Shown here piece after piece: positions 15,147-26,908 of a DNA stretch of 64,000 nt. The stretch lies in the NCBI GenBank assembly GCA_003260075.1, contig QLIY01000227.1, positions 105,774-169,773 on the forward strand, in the 5' to 3' direction. The stretch comes from Phallusia mammillata. Taxonomy: Eukaryota; Chordata; Ascidiacea; Phlebobranchia; Ascidiidae. Positions within the stretch are counted from its first letter, which is position 1, and each line of letters begins with the position of its first letter. The notes beneath the pieces were generated by a model. It did no database searches, was not told where the DNA came from, and worked only from the letters and a program-made list of their open reading frames with translations. Both the position numbers and the translations under genes were made by a program.

Positions 15147-18100
15147 AGGAGAAAGTGTTTAATTTGCAGTGGCGGTATGTTAATGTAAGTGGGATTTCCT
15201 CATGTTTTTCAAATTTGTGTCTTATTTCAGGCGTTGTCACGTATACATAAGTTTTTATATCATGACAAATTTCCCATAATTTGTGGACTTGCTATTTTGG
15301 TTGCCAAAGAGGCTTTTTACCGTGTGGATTTTGGTTGCTGTCTTTCTTGAAGAAACCTTTCTGTTTTGAATCATCTCTTGGTGTTGGAACCCTGCTCCAA
15401 CGTTTTTTTAGTTGTAAATCTCCTTCGCCGTTGTTCTGAAAACAACGCAAACGATTTAAAAAAACGTTGACAAAGCATGACGTGTTGAAATTCTAGTTGC
15501 GAAATGCCATAATTTACACATTATTATCTGATCCGATTTGTGTGTTTATTTCACGATGGACTTCGAAATCAGCCCCCCCCCCAAAGCTCGGTTGAAATAT
15601 TTGCTTCTTTTCACTTTATAGTCATTTCTGACTGTACATCGCACATTGCAAAGTTTCTGTCCACAAACAAAAACACAATGCCAATGTCTATAAACTTTGC
15701 GGTTTCTTTACCACATCCTGGGATATTTTGCAACTCCAGAACCTAAATTATCTGCGCACGACTCTTGACGTCGCAATCGCGGCTGGAAAACACGAAACTA
15801 CCACCTTGGCAGGTGCGAGTTTGTGCAACATGTTGGTAGTTTGCGACGAATGCACCAATTTGCGGTTTTGCTAGCAAGGCAGTGGCTTCGTTTATTGACA
15901 CAGTGAAAGGTGGCGAGATTAGATTGCACCTTAAGCCCTTTTTGATGAATTTAAATGAAAGTTAGTAACTCCATTTGAAGATACCGCGACCCCCCCCCCG
16001 CAAGGCAGTGGCTTCGTTTATTGACACAGTGAAAGGTGGCGAGATTAAATTGCACCTTGAGCCCTTTTTGATGAATTTAAATGAAAGTTTGTAACTCCAT
16101 TTGAAGATACCGGCGAAATATATTTATCTTGAATTCATAAGGATAGATACTTTTGAAAGTTTGTAACTTTTGGAAATTTGCGTTTGTAGAAGATAGTAAC
16201 GGCACGGTATTAAAACCTGTTTACCTTCAATTCACGTCGTATTGATAACATTTATGCTAAAACCTACATACATGGATTGTGTTTATCCCGAAGTAAATAT
16301 ACCCAGTAGAACGACAAACGTTGTGAAGGCGTCAAACGTCAAAAACAGCTTACCTTTACTTTAACTGTCATCTTGGGCTTGTAAACACTGTTTCCGACTT
16401 GAACCCCCTCTGGATCGGTTATTGTCACCGATATTCGCGTTGGGTGGTTTTGAAATCTCTTGGCCAGGAGCTTGTTTTCTGGTTTCTAATAAATGTAAAT
16501 ATTTTCCATACGGTGATATGTTTGGCTACTAGACACTAATTTTGAGAAAAAAATCATCTTTGGGGTGATTAGATTTAAAGATTAATGTGTTGTAAAGTAA
16601 CTTAGTCTAACTTATATGCACTTTTGTCCATATTTTTTGATTGATGTGCTTTGGCTTAGGGGCTACGATATCACGTTTAGTTCTTTTTTGAATTGAGAAA
16701 CATATGATTTTACATGTAAGGACTTTTAACTAAAATAAAATACAACAGCATCATCTCACAAACGTTCAGCTTGTATAACTTTTTACAAACGTTTAGCCAA
16801 TAGATTTTGTTATCTGTTTTATCACCAAGACTTTTAAAAAGATAAAAAAAACAGAAATATTACCTTTTGAGGAGTTTCCTCTTCCACAATATACTCATTC
16901 CCTCTTCTTCCTTTTGCGCCCGCCTCTTCCTGAGGATTTTCTCTCGTCTCCATACCAGCCTCATCTCCGGGGTTCGAAGTGACCGAAGATCGAGAAAAAA
17001 TCCGAGACCCATGAGCAGAGATGCTCTCATAAAGATGTTCTGATACTCGCGCTATCCTCTGCATCACCGTTAAATGATGAGGATCAGCTCCACTTGATTC
17101 TCCGGATGTTGCTTTGGCTTCTAAACTCTTCTTCCGTGATTTGTCTGGACGTTGGTTTGCAGTCTCTGATTCGAATACTGTGTCTTCGTCTGTTTAATTG
17201 AAAGTAGAATCAATTTAATAACTTAAGAATAATGAAAAATATTAACTGTTTGCGTAAAGCGATGGCTCCCGACATTTATCGACGAATTCCACACTTAACA
17301 ATTCAAAACATTTTCATTCCTCCCCAATAGACTACATAGGAGATACTTAACCATACGAAAGATCATTTAAAATTGAGCATTTTATCAATTTTACCGGTTT
17401 TAATCCCAAAGCTAGAGTGTCTATTTACAAACCACATGTATAAATTGGAGTTAATTTCTCCCCTAAGTTTCAACATTCCTCCCGTATGAGGAATTCAGTC
17501 CTGGTCGGGAACTATTGGCGTAAAATGGAAATTTGTGTAAACGATCCAGGTTCGACATTTTAATAAAGTAATTAAAGATTACTGTGTTTTTTGGTAACGC
17601 AAAATTTTGACATAATTAATTTATTGAGAACGGCTGTGTTCTGTTGGAGCTACTTGGTTACAATCTTGAACACTGTTACAAACATATATTTTTTGCTCAC
17701 CTGCAAAACTTTTCATTTCAACTGGAGGCAAGCTGTCGGAAGTAGCTCGGTTTCCCTTGCCTTTGCGCTTCCGTCTGCGCTTTGAGCATCGTCTTTTCAG
17801 GTAAAACACCGTAAAGATAAAAAAGAGAAAAACAAAAACGAGAAGCAGCGCTATAACCCACGTCAGCCAATCAGAACCGGATACCTTCACTTCTTCAGGC
17901 ACTGCAGAGTAAAGCGTAAGGTGAATAACATACTGACGCAGGCTGGACTATGACTTTGTAGGTTAGTCACGTCCGTTTAAGTAAGGATTGATACCTCAAT
18001 GACGCCACCCAGGAAAAAGTTAACACAAAGAAGATTTAGACAGCTTCAAAGTGAAAACATTTTGTTCGATTTGCCAGAATACAAACGCTTTAAAACAGAC

Positions 18101-21100
18101 AAGTATTGTTTCAGCCTGATCTGACACCAAAAAGTCAATATAATCGGCACTTGTTATAGGGCCCAAAAACTGACCTTGTCGACATTGTTTTTCAATACGA
18201 AGTTCTTGTCTGCAACCATTGGAAACCGGGGCAACTGGTAGCGTACAATACTGATGTCTGTAGCGTATCTGCAGGTGTCAAAAGAGATTTACTTTTACGT
18301 CATTTTTTTAGCTTAAGATTAGTAAGCTGACGCCAGGCACTCTGTGGTATACGGGTTTAAGCATTGGAATTTAAAATTCTTTTAGAAGATATCCCTTATT
18401 TAACAACTTATTACTTTATTGACGTATTGCTTAAAAAAATTCAGAAAAAAAGAGAGTTTATAACGACCAACACTAGAATTTCATTAGTATTTCTTGACAT
18501 ATTTCTTCCATGCATATATTTGGAATCTTACCTTAACTTTAGGATCGTCTTTCGAACGTTGCCATTCTCCCCATTCTTTGTATGTAGCGTAAGAGCGACA
18601 GTCAAGAGGTATGTTGGGTAACGCACAGGATTCAACATTTGCTTTTATTGTTCCATTGCATAATATTATGTAACTTTCCGTGCTGTGACAAAAAAAAACG
18701 TTGCTTACATAAAGTACATTGCAATGATTGATGACTTTGAAATTTCACAAGGCAACTGTTAAACAATAGGATACTTCTAAAAAAAAGTTTTTACGCAACT
18801 AAAATTGTTAATTGTCAGTATAGCCAAAAACGCACTGCGCAGAAAAGGGAAGATACCGTATATAAAAAAGATCACATCATAAACCATTACAAAGAGACAC
18901 AAATAATTGAATACCATCCACTATACAAATGACACGTTCATTTTGCGTTCCTATAATCAAAATCTTTAATCCTTTGACCTCAAAAACCTCACTGTCCGGT
19001 TATTTGTGATGCATCGAGTGTAGTGTCTTGGTTAAAATAGTATCTTACCCGTTACACGGTGCAGACGACTTGGTTTTTTCATCACAAGCTCCATGTAGTG
19101 TATTTGGGTCCAAGTTAGTGAATGTGTGTTCACAATCATTTATACAAGTAGTAATAGATTGATCAAGCCCATTTCTTGGTCTTTTTGTAGTTATTCCTCT
19201 GTAAACAAATGTTTTACGTCCAAGAGTATATTTTTAAATTGAATGAATTTTAATGCAGAAAATGCAAAGATAAAACTAACATTTTTTACATGTCGGTTGA
19301 TGTTGTAGCGTTAAAAAAACAGGACATTAAATTAAATTTTTAAGTTTGTTTTTTTGTACTCCTTAAGGTAAATAAGGTAAACACAAAAAGCCCGACTTGC
19401 ATTAGAACCACCAGACTTTTTTGCAACTTATTAGCATCAAGCCAATACAAATCCNGTTAGGCGTTTCTTCCAAAGGTCAACCGATGACCAAAACGTCCTG
19501 AGAGGTGTTAGTTTTTTAACTTCCTTACGAATTTATTCTGGGAATCTTTCCCTATTCTATTGCTATTGTCGCAACGATTTCCACCTTTTATTTTATAAAT
19601 CACAAGTTCGGGAAATGTTTATATTTTATTTCTATCTAAATAAGACACTGAAGATGCTTTTTAGCGAAATTAATTTGTTTTTACAACACTGTCAACACTG
19701 ATTTCAGCCTGGAAATAAACATTTCCCGAACTTGTGATCAAGCCAATAAGTGATAAGTTGCAGACAGTGCACACTGTTTCGACCTATGAGGTATTATCAG
19801 TGCCGCTCGTGACGAGAGATATTTTTAGTCTGTTACTCCCAACAAACTGTGTGCCGTTGGATGGCTACTCCAGCCGATACGGCCGATCTCTTGTCAATAG
19901 CTGCACTGATGAGACCTTATGGGTCGAAATAACAAAGAAAAATCAAGCCAGCCGTTAACATTACCAAATAGACATCGAAGCGTATATGACGCAGGAAAAC
20001 AAACAACAATGACAGATATTAGAATTCAATTAGTCTCACATTGTTGTTGTTTTTGTTGTTGTGGGCTCTGTACATGCAGGACATGAAGTGGTATCGGTTT
20101 GGCTTTGTAAACCTTTTGAACCCGCACAGTATATGCTTGGTGTTGTTTGACCTGGTCCATCAAAACACCTTTAAAATGAACACAGTTATTTTCTCTCTTT
20201 CGCCGTTTTTTATAATGGCTTATTGTGCAAGATATGATAACAAAGTAACAGTGGACATTATTCATGTTTTGTACAACGCTTGTGGGATCATTACAAATTA
20301 TGTAGACTGCCATGTTTTACATGGACATTTCATCAACTGTTTAGTGATGTTAACAAGACTAATATCCTGTGCTGGGGATTAATTCGCACATCAGATGTTT
20401 AATGACGACATCGTTTCCGTATACGCAATGCAGATAGCGTGTAATTATAAGCTGACAATGTAACTACTACTGTTTAGGGTCTGTTTTGACAAATGATTGC
20501 GTAATGAATATCTAATGCAGTTTCGCATTCAAACGCCATGATGTTGATGACACTTTAGATCCAGATGAATTTGAAACCAATGCATGAAAAGTATTGCTCT
20601 TCCAGTTTTTATAAGAAAAAATCGACGTTTCGACGTCCCATACAAGAGTTCATCGGGATAATAGCATATCTTGAAAGGCAAATTTCTTATAAAGCGACAA
20701 ATGCAACAAAATAAAATGATATGGTATCTTGTTCTGCTTGTATATTATAAGCAATCTATTGATTGTTGAAAAAAGCTTGTACATATCAACAATAAGTTGG
20801 ATATTATTTGAGAGCAATTACCTTCTTTTCCTGGATTTGTTTCCTCCGCAAGTCTTTGAGCAAGCTCCGTAACTGCTCCATTGCGTCCATTGTCCAGTGC
20901 AACTGTCGTTGTTCTGGCAAAACCGAGTCTGTCTCACCTCGCATTTAGGGTCTGTACTGCATGTTAGAAGAATCTGAAATACAAGTTTTGTTTCTTGGTT
21001 TAAGTTTTTTTCTCGGTTTAAAGATACGACCAGTATGTATTGTATTGTTTTTTAACATTTTTTTTTACCAAAATGCTAGCTGATTTTGCGTTGGAGTTTC

Positions 21101-24100
21101 GGGTTTTCTACAAACACAGCAAATGGAACATTTTGTTATGTTTTAGGTTCTTATGGTTGGTCGTGGTAGATGGACTGTTTGTCATATCGTAGTTCACATT
21201 ATCGTAGTTCAATTTAAAGGCATTGTTGGAGACCTGAGATTTCGACTTGTTTCGATTGTTTTACTCAGAATTAAACAATCCTGACGATGACTTACCGTTT
21301 CTGATGCTCTGTCGCACGTTCCAGTGCAAACAAGCGTTATGGCTTGTTGCACTAATTCGCCCTGACAAACCAGTGGATAGGAACAGTTGCTGACCTGTTG
21401 GAAGATTGCACCTTCGTTGCACAACTTTGGTCCACAATAACTATAAGAAACAATATTGTCAAATACTCCAACGCTTCATATTACAACATTTTTTCTTCTT
21501 AACCTTTTCAACTGGATTTTAGTTCTATCTAGTGATAAAAATTAATCAAAATAAGGACTCCTTTTGTTTGTGGTGCTTACTTTGATCTGACGTAGTTACA
21601 ACGTTCGGTGCAGGTGCCTGGAGGATTTGTTACCACCCATTCACAATTGACTGCAGAAATAAATCCAAAAAATGCGAAAATTATTGAAATGTGCAGCATA
21701 TCGTTGCCAGCAATCGACAAAGTTCTTGATGCAACACAATTTCTTCAAAATATTTTGTTTACAATTATACTAAGAAAAAATGATTCGTTATTCTTGTCTA
21801 CCTGTGGATGTGAAAATTAGAAATTTTAACGTCGTTTTAAACTTGTATTCCTTTGATAAATAAGACTAACGTTGGTTGTTCTGTCGTACTTTTAAAACTA
21901 TCTTTCTGTACTGAGAGTAAGAGGTAAGAAAATCTTTTAAAAAATATGATTATTTTTGACCAGCATCAAAATAGATGTCTGTTTGCAACGGAGTTTAAAA
22001 ATTCTATGTGTTTTGTTTTCACTTCTCTTCAACACTAGACGCAACAAGCTTTGCATACAATAACATCAACGGCCTATAGCTGGCGTAACAAAATACAACA
22101 GATCATCACTAAATACAAGCAATCACTGGGTCCGCAATGCTTCGAAGGCTCTGCTTTATGTGTTGTGCCCCCTTCCGCTCTCGCTCTAATTTCCGGCGCA
22201 TTCTCACTCTACCTGTCATGTGACTCACGGGCCACTACGTAACTATTACATCACAATCAAACCGCCAACAAACAGCTTCCGAGCCTGATGGGTTGCTGAT
22301 TAACTGATCCAATCAAAATTGAGTTTTGTGCTTTTTTGGTTCAGGTTTTACGGGTTCGAAACTAGGATATGATTTGAGCCTGTAAAAACTGTTGGTCATA
22401 TTCTTCGTTACTCATCAAGTACTGGGATTATGGCCTTACATAGAAGTATACGCCCGGATATTTGTTAAACGCTATGCCATAAACGTTAGACGATAAAAGA
22501 TTTTTTTTAAAAAAACTGGTAAATCCCACCTACCTTTACGTTGTTGCTTTTAAATAGTAGCAACTTATTTAGGAACACTATACACGGACTTGAAAAGTAA
22601 ATCATAATCATATCTTTGACAGTTATGTTTATGATTAAAAAACTTATTTAATTCACGACTTGCAAATATAACTCTGACACAAGGTATTATGTTTACCTAT
22701 ATAATTCCAATCAGTAACAGCCCGATTCAAAGGTTTTTATCTGTGGCTTTTGAACTGGTTTAAGTAGAAACTGGGTATAGAAAGCTCACCCATAGTCAAA
22801 CGCATATTCGCAAAAATAAATTTGCGTCAATCGCGAATCAGTTTGTATGTTCTGTTTAAATGTTTATAGTATATACTTCCAGGCTGTGGTTTTGATGTAA
22901 ATATTGTATTTTGTACCTTTTTAGTTTGGTGAAACGTCTATCTGAGGTCTCTAATTGCACTAAATTTGTCGGTGAAATTCAAACAATTAACAGAGCGTTT
23001 TGCAATTGCTGCACGTAGTACGTGAGCGATAACGTATACTAATTTGTCGGTCAAATTCCAACAAGTAACAGAGCATCTTGCACTTGCTGCACGTAACATG
23101 TGAGCGATAACGTATACTTCCACTTCCGTTTATGTACGCATGTTAAAAATGATGCCATGTCAAAAGTTCACGGTGACCTCTACAAAAGCCAAGTTGTCAA
23201 ATGTGATTGTCAAGCAGTCGTTTGGTTGATGGTTCAAAACCAGGTCCCGTGTTGTATAAGTAATTGCTCTACATCAGTATTGTAAGCGGGTCTAAAATTC
23301 GGTACCACCAACTCGATCTATTTTGTTTTTTAAAATGGCTGAATCGGTCCAAAACGTTTAAGTTGTCACAGTGAAAGTAGAGAAATAGGGGCAAGTGTGA
23401 AGGCTCGAATTGGGTATTTTATCAAACCGATACACAAGCCTGAAACAGGCCTAAATTGCAACTCTTGTGTAGATAGTAGGTCGCCAAATTAACAAATGCG
23501 TAAACACATCCAACAGAACTTAGTTTGTGGACTTATAATACGGAAATATGATAAAAATGTACCCATAAACTGAATACATTCTTATTGCATTTGTTCGTGA
23601 TTGTCCATGTTCGAAACATGTGGTCGAAAGGTCTATGGCCCCTGACCCATATACAGATACTAAAAAACCTAAACGGCTTTCGTCTATGGGGAGCATACGG
23701 GGTTCGAACCCCTCAGAAAATTACGCCTATGATGGTTACGATTACCCGGTGCACGATGTCAATGCACCGACTCCGACCTTTTGTATTGTGACGAACAATC
23801 AACGTCCCCATAGTACCCCTGCTGTTTCACGCGTGCTGGGCGCTTGTTTATGTCCACGATGCAACAACAGGGCTGTTAATGTGAACGAATCGTTAGATGA
23901 CTTTATGACATGGTTATGTAACTTCCGTCCATAGGATAAAAATAGATGTATAGTATTTCAACAGCGACATGGTATTTAGTTCGGTTATGCCAAACATGGT
24001 ATTACGTTGTCTTTTCACCGTGGCGTAAAGAAGGAAGATTTATTGATGTTGTCTACTTTCGTTGTCGTTTGCCTAACATTACAAATAAACTCATACAAAC

Positions 24101-26168
24101 CATTGCACGCCAGGCCCATCAAAGGCGTCATATCGAATCAAGCCTGAGCGACACAGGCTCAGTAGTATACCCGCTGAAAGTCTAACTAAACGTACGCTGC
24201 AGGGTTAATCTCAGTATCAATGTATTCATCTTGGCTAAACTCATGCAATTAACCGATTTCATCCTTTGCTTGCAGATACCTCTTCCGAAGTCTCACAAAT
24301 TACGACAACAACCACATCTAAACCTCCCAAGGTGACTTTTACATCCACAACAACAAAGTCATCCAAGTCTCCTCACAAGAAGGGCAGGAAATCAACACAT
24401 ACACCTTTCGTGTTTCACAATCATTTCGCCACCACGACGGCTCATAAGCAATCCGCGGAAGATGAGGGTTCGAATCCCGGTCAAATGAACACCTCATCGT
24501 CAATCCCACCAACAGAAGTCGCAACAACGACAACCACTCCGATGGTTGTGGAAGGAAATACTAGCGCTACAACTTCAGCGTTTCCGTTTTTGCGAAGTAT
24601 TGTTGCATTGGCAACGTATATAAGAGGTATGTCAAAATGTTATTGTTAAAAAAATTTCTTGTGTGATAAGTTTTTGTTCTGAATGTGTAGTGTTCCACAA
24701 CCAACAACGCGTAAACTTCTTGGCAAATGAATGCACTTTAGCAAAAATTTAGCCTTTTATTTCCTGCTGCTATGTAGTAAAATACAACTTAAACTAGAAG
24801 ATTTCTTATATGTAAGCAGGAAGAATCAAATGTTACCCCTCAAAACAGTGTTGCTATTAATATTTGTTGGTAATAAAAACATATAATTTTGTTGCAGAAA
24901 ACAAGGACCAGGTGCTGATCGTTTTTCTTGGCTGCCTTTGCATCGGCCTGTTTCTGACCGTTTGTATGTTAATCTGCAAACTTGAAGAGAAAAACTTGCT
25001 GCGATGGAGAAAGAAAAAGAAAAAGGCGGATCAAAATAACCGATCTGGTGGCAACGAGGGAACAGAAAGCGCAAGCCTTCTCGGAGCCGCAGCTCGCCAA
25101 TCACAAACTGGGTCTTCTACAGCTAGCCCAGGCAATGTGTACAGCGCTCCAACCTCAAGAAGTAATTCCAATGGTCGGGTGAATCATATTGAATATATGT
25201 TAAGCGAGGAACAACGTCGTAGAAAACAGCGTTCGCGAATGCGCAGTCTAATGAATAAATGGTGTTCGTGCTGTTGTCGAAACGCCCCGTGGCAGCGCGA
25301 TCAACAATCAGACGATTATCAAATCGAGCACCGATCCACGTCACTAAGTGATGATGACGCAATAAGCGCTGTTGCTAGCGGAAGGAGTCATTTTGACGTT
25401 GAACCTCAACCAATTTTTGCTGCAACGAGCCCAGACAGCCCACAACGCGAAGAGGTGGTAGATGCTGCACCCCGGTTTAATGCATTTCCTAACGCAGAAC
25501 GTTTAAGTGATGAAATACCCTACGCTGATGACGACACTAGTGAGTACGATTACCATGACAACGATGTCACACCGCCTAAACCGGAGCCAACAGCCGTGCG
25601 GCCCACGACGCTGCACCCCAATTTGGCAAAGTTTTCACCATCTACAGCACACAGCAGTAGTACGTTTGTTAACCCCGCGCAGAATGTTCAGCCTATAAAC
25701 CGCAATCCGTACCTTCAGCGTCAACAAATGCCTATCCGGCAAAGTTTCACCCAACCGCACCAGGTCGCCCGGGAGCCACCGCCGTTTCCTAAACATTCCA
25801 CTTATGGGTACCAGGTTCCGCCGCAAAGCGTTCCACATTATGCGACCCAACAACGCGTGCCTTATAACACGAATTACCAGCAACAGCAGCCTCAAAGGAT
25901 ACGAACAAATCCTATGACGACTTACCACACACAACAGCGTCACCCAGCGAGTTTTACATCAAGTTTTAATGAACACTATGTGTCATTGCAACCCCAACAC
26001 CACCCAGCTTCAAGCGCACGAACTTTAAGTCTTGGACAACCGGAGTCCCGACTAGAACGCAGAGGTTCTTGGTATGATAACTCCCGTGAAAGTCCAATGT
26101 ATGAGTATTTTCAGCGCCAAGGGAGGCAGGAACTCCCAGGAACTAAAAATTTAAACCAATATTATTAA
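1281..26168 (+). CDS. EVA1: EVA1 (EVA-1/FAM176) family single-pass receptor, 5' end outside window
   Basis: EVA-1 proteins are type I membrane co-receptors; C. elegans EVA-1 works in axon guidance, and vertebrate EVA1C carries SUEL lectin domains. Exons seen: 1281-1406 (SUEL half-domain), 12097-12243, 12520-12633, 24276-24626, 24898-26168; all internal junctions are GT-AG and phase 1. The stalk exons are Thr/Ser-rich (mucin-like). The membrane segment opens the last exon, and its 'CIGLFLT' resembles the conserved CIGLVLT of EVA1A. A basic stretch follows, then a Cys cluster (WCSCCC) and a Gln/Pro/Tyr-rich tail. The C-terminus ELPGTKNLNQYY matches the EVA1A ending PGTRSLNRYY closely; this is the decisive evidence. 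The cytoplasmic tail (about 390 residues) is much longer than in vertebrate EVA1A. An entire opposite-strand gene lies in intron 12634-24275. Linking the SUEL exon to 12097 rests on phase and family architecture only. Confidence 0.8.
1407..6501. other. probable EVA1 intron, no exon recognised
   Basis: No recognisable domain, RNA gene or transposon end. The longest frame (3745-4197) has no similarity I can name and no supporting splice sites. A 37-nt C run lies at 3241-3277. Confidence 0.35.
3241..3277. repeat. 37-nt poly-C run
   Basis: Pure C run; I see no duplicated flanks. Confidence 0.9.
6502..6922 (-). other. open frame with one hydrophobic segment, possible terminal exon of an unidentified gene
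   Basis: The minus strand is open from about 6922 to a TAA at 6502 without an early ATG. It contains a membrane-like segment AMAIAFVAVICCALATFL followed by a short tail with two cysteines. Possible acceptors are aaccag and gaaacag near 6850-6827. A GT donor (gtaagt) lies upstream on the same strand at about 7079, but I could not build a consistent exon pair. No family recognised. Confidence 0.2.
7355..7418 (+). CDS. possible alternative first exon of EVA1 (signal peptide A)
   Basis: An ATG at 7355 opens 21 codons plus one base ending at a gtaagt donor. The peptide has basic residues (SSRR) followed by a hydrophobic core VLIFILLLIC, as in a signal peptide. The phase 1 end fits the EVA1 exon at 12097, giving a product without the SUEL domain (648 residues with exons 12097 to 26168). 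Whether it is used instead of the SUEL-containing 5' end is unproven. Confidence 0.4.
7944..7984. repeat. 41-nt poly-C run
   Basis: Pure C run; no duplicated flanks noticed. Confidence 0.9.
9452..9518 (+). CDS. possible alternative first exon of EVA1 (signal peptide B)
   Basis: ATG at 9452, 22 codons plus one base, then a gtaacg donor. The peptide starts MLRRILGTIK and continues with a hydrophobic core FIVILMIHIL, again signal-peptide-like. It has the same phase 1 end as the exon at 7355, so it could also join the exon at 12097. The donor is weaker than that at 7419. It may simply be chance. Confidence 0.27.
11362..11683. repeat. near-duplicate pair split by an 11-C run
   Basis: Copy A 11362-11516, C run 11517-11527, copy B 11528-11683; almost identical, with SNPs such as gtcatgcg/gtcacgcg. 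Confidence 0.85.
13169..13450. repeat. near-duplicate pair over the 3' end of the TSP1 gene
   Basis: Copy A 13169-13303, C run 13305-13315, copy B 13316-13450. The stop codon of the TSP1 gene lies in copy B and its counterpart is in copy A. Confidence 0.85.
13430..21699 (-). CDS. thrombospondin type-1 repeat single-pass membrane protein, nested in EVA1 intron
   Basis: Twelve exons, all GT-AG and phase-consistent: 21581-21699, 21296-21440, 20822-20973, 19049-19198, 18532-18682, 18175-18268, 17701-17901, 16864-17189, 16354-16485, 15321-15435, 14536-14832, 13430-14064; 838 residues. The start at 21699 gives a signal peptide (MLHISIIFAFFGFISAVNC). The ectodomain has Cys-rich TSP1-like units: an N-terminal atypical one (CEWVV...CTERC), a canonical one in exon 3 (WTQWSSYGACSKTCGG), and a degenerate one spanning exons 5-6 (KEWGEWQ). 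Exon 7 carries the membrane segment (VIALLLVFVFLFFIFTVFYL) then a very basic stop-transfer (KRRCSKRRRKRKGK). The roughly 500-residue cytoplasmic tail is rich in Pro, Ser and charged residues, without a domain I recognise. It is probably a receptor or adhesion molecule. The terminal-exon stop lies inside a haplotype-duplicated block. Confidence 0.8.
15072..15146. repeat. 75-nt poly-C run
   Basis: Located in an intron of the TSP1 gene (between exons 10 and 11); no duplicated flanks noticed. Confidence 0.9.
15874..16112. repeat. near-duplicate pair split by a 10-C run
   Basis: Copy A 15874-15986, C run 15990-15999, copy B 16000-16112, in an intron of the TSP1 gene. Confidence 0.85.
17300..17490. 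mobile_element. old fragment of the 44982-type hAT element
   Basis: It shares the internal stretches gatcattta-aaattg and tttacaaaccacatgtataaatt, plus cctcccc ends, with the complete element at 44982-45529. The termini are degraded. It lies in the intron between TSP1 gene exons 7 and 8. Confidence 0.5.
19455..19455. other. single ambiguous base (N)
   Basis: One N within intergenic/intronic sequence; no duplicated flank noticed here. Confidence 0.9.
19599..19738. mobile_element. short MITE or foldback with 23-bp perfect inverted repeats
   Basis: The left arm starts atcacaagttcggg (19599) and runs through aaatgttta. The right arm (to 19738) is its exact reverse complement. About 95 bp lie between. 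No clear target duplication, so the superfamily is unknown. Confidence 0.65.
22963..23118. repeat. two-copy 78-bp tandem repeat
   Basis: Units begin aatttgtcgg at 22963 and 23041 and end ...gagcgataacgtatact. They are about 85 percent alike by eye. Confidence 0.8.
24440..24490 (+). other. tRNA-like B-box inside EVA1 exon
   Basis: GGGTTCGAATCCCGG at 24466-24480 is a consensus tRNA T-arm/B-box. It sits within the coding exon 24276-24626, where it encodes EGSNPGQ. It is preceded at a suitable distance by an A-box-like acgacggctcata. Likely a tRNA-derived SINE fragment taken into the coding sequence. Confidence 0.4.
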
Positions 26169-26908
26169 ATGTGTTTTAGGTCAAGTATTTTTTTGTTTTC
26201 ATTTTTTATATTTGCAAGCATCAAATATTTTAAATATCCTTCGCTTCACATGTTTTTGCCCAGCTGTGTGGTCATTTGGTGTTAACGTTTTTATATATCT
26301 CACTATATCATTTCAAATCATGTATAATAAGTATAATGAACTACAGGTATAATTGAACAACACAGTTAATTGTACAAAGTAGCTAAACATCTTGCTTTCA
26401 TTTTTGACAACCAGCAAATTATTCAGTGTATTTTGAATGAGTTTCTGAAAGAATGCATTGCTGTCGGCCCTGAACAATTGCCATACGTTTTTATGTATCA
26501 AATGTATTTTTATCCATACACCTCACTGCTTTTGTGCATTCCGTTGAACTAAATAATCGCACTGTTTTGCAAAGTTGATCAACTAACCGACAGAAGCACC
26601 GCCTTATGAACAAGGTGTCTCAATGAATTTAATGATATATTTAATATGTTCCAAACACAAGTAAAAGGTGACACGTTTTTTTGCTAGCTAGCAGCGAATT
26701 TTATTCCAATCTCACTAGCATTTTTGTGCACATTATTATTATTTTTATACCAGTGTCACTGCTGCTTGCTTAGTTTGAATCAGGGCTTTACTTCACATTT
26801 TTTGGTTTTCTTTTGTTTTATTTCCATCCCTCTGCTCGTTGATTTGCCAGTGTTTACTTTTATCCAAACACAACCTACTGAAAAAGTCTTGCTGAAATGA
26901 TGTTATGC

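Larger units (their letters stand above)
12634..24275 (+). other. EVA1 intron hosting the antisense TSP1 gene
   Basis: The donor gtaaat at 12634 and acceptor tttgcttgcag at 24275 flank an 11.6-kb intron, far longer than most introns in this window. It contains the whole minus-strand TSP1 membrane protein gene plus about 2.5 kb of 5' flank for that gene (21700-24275), where I see only repeats and no plus-strand exon I would defend. Confidence 0.7.

Noticed and set aside
22963..23118. Possible CRISPR-like or regulatory array
   Set aside because: Only two diverged adjacent units with no spacers; a plain tandem duplication.
23620..23934. 104-codon plus-strand frame in the EVA1 intron
   Set aside because: Contains a tRNA-like cggggttcgaacccc string and no recognisable protein motif; more likely a SINE remnant than an exon.
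13430..26168. Whether the nested pair is the Themis self-incompatibility locus
   Set aside because: No polycystin-like channel, PLAT or fibrinogen-like domain is encoded; the arrangement is similar but the proteins are not.
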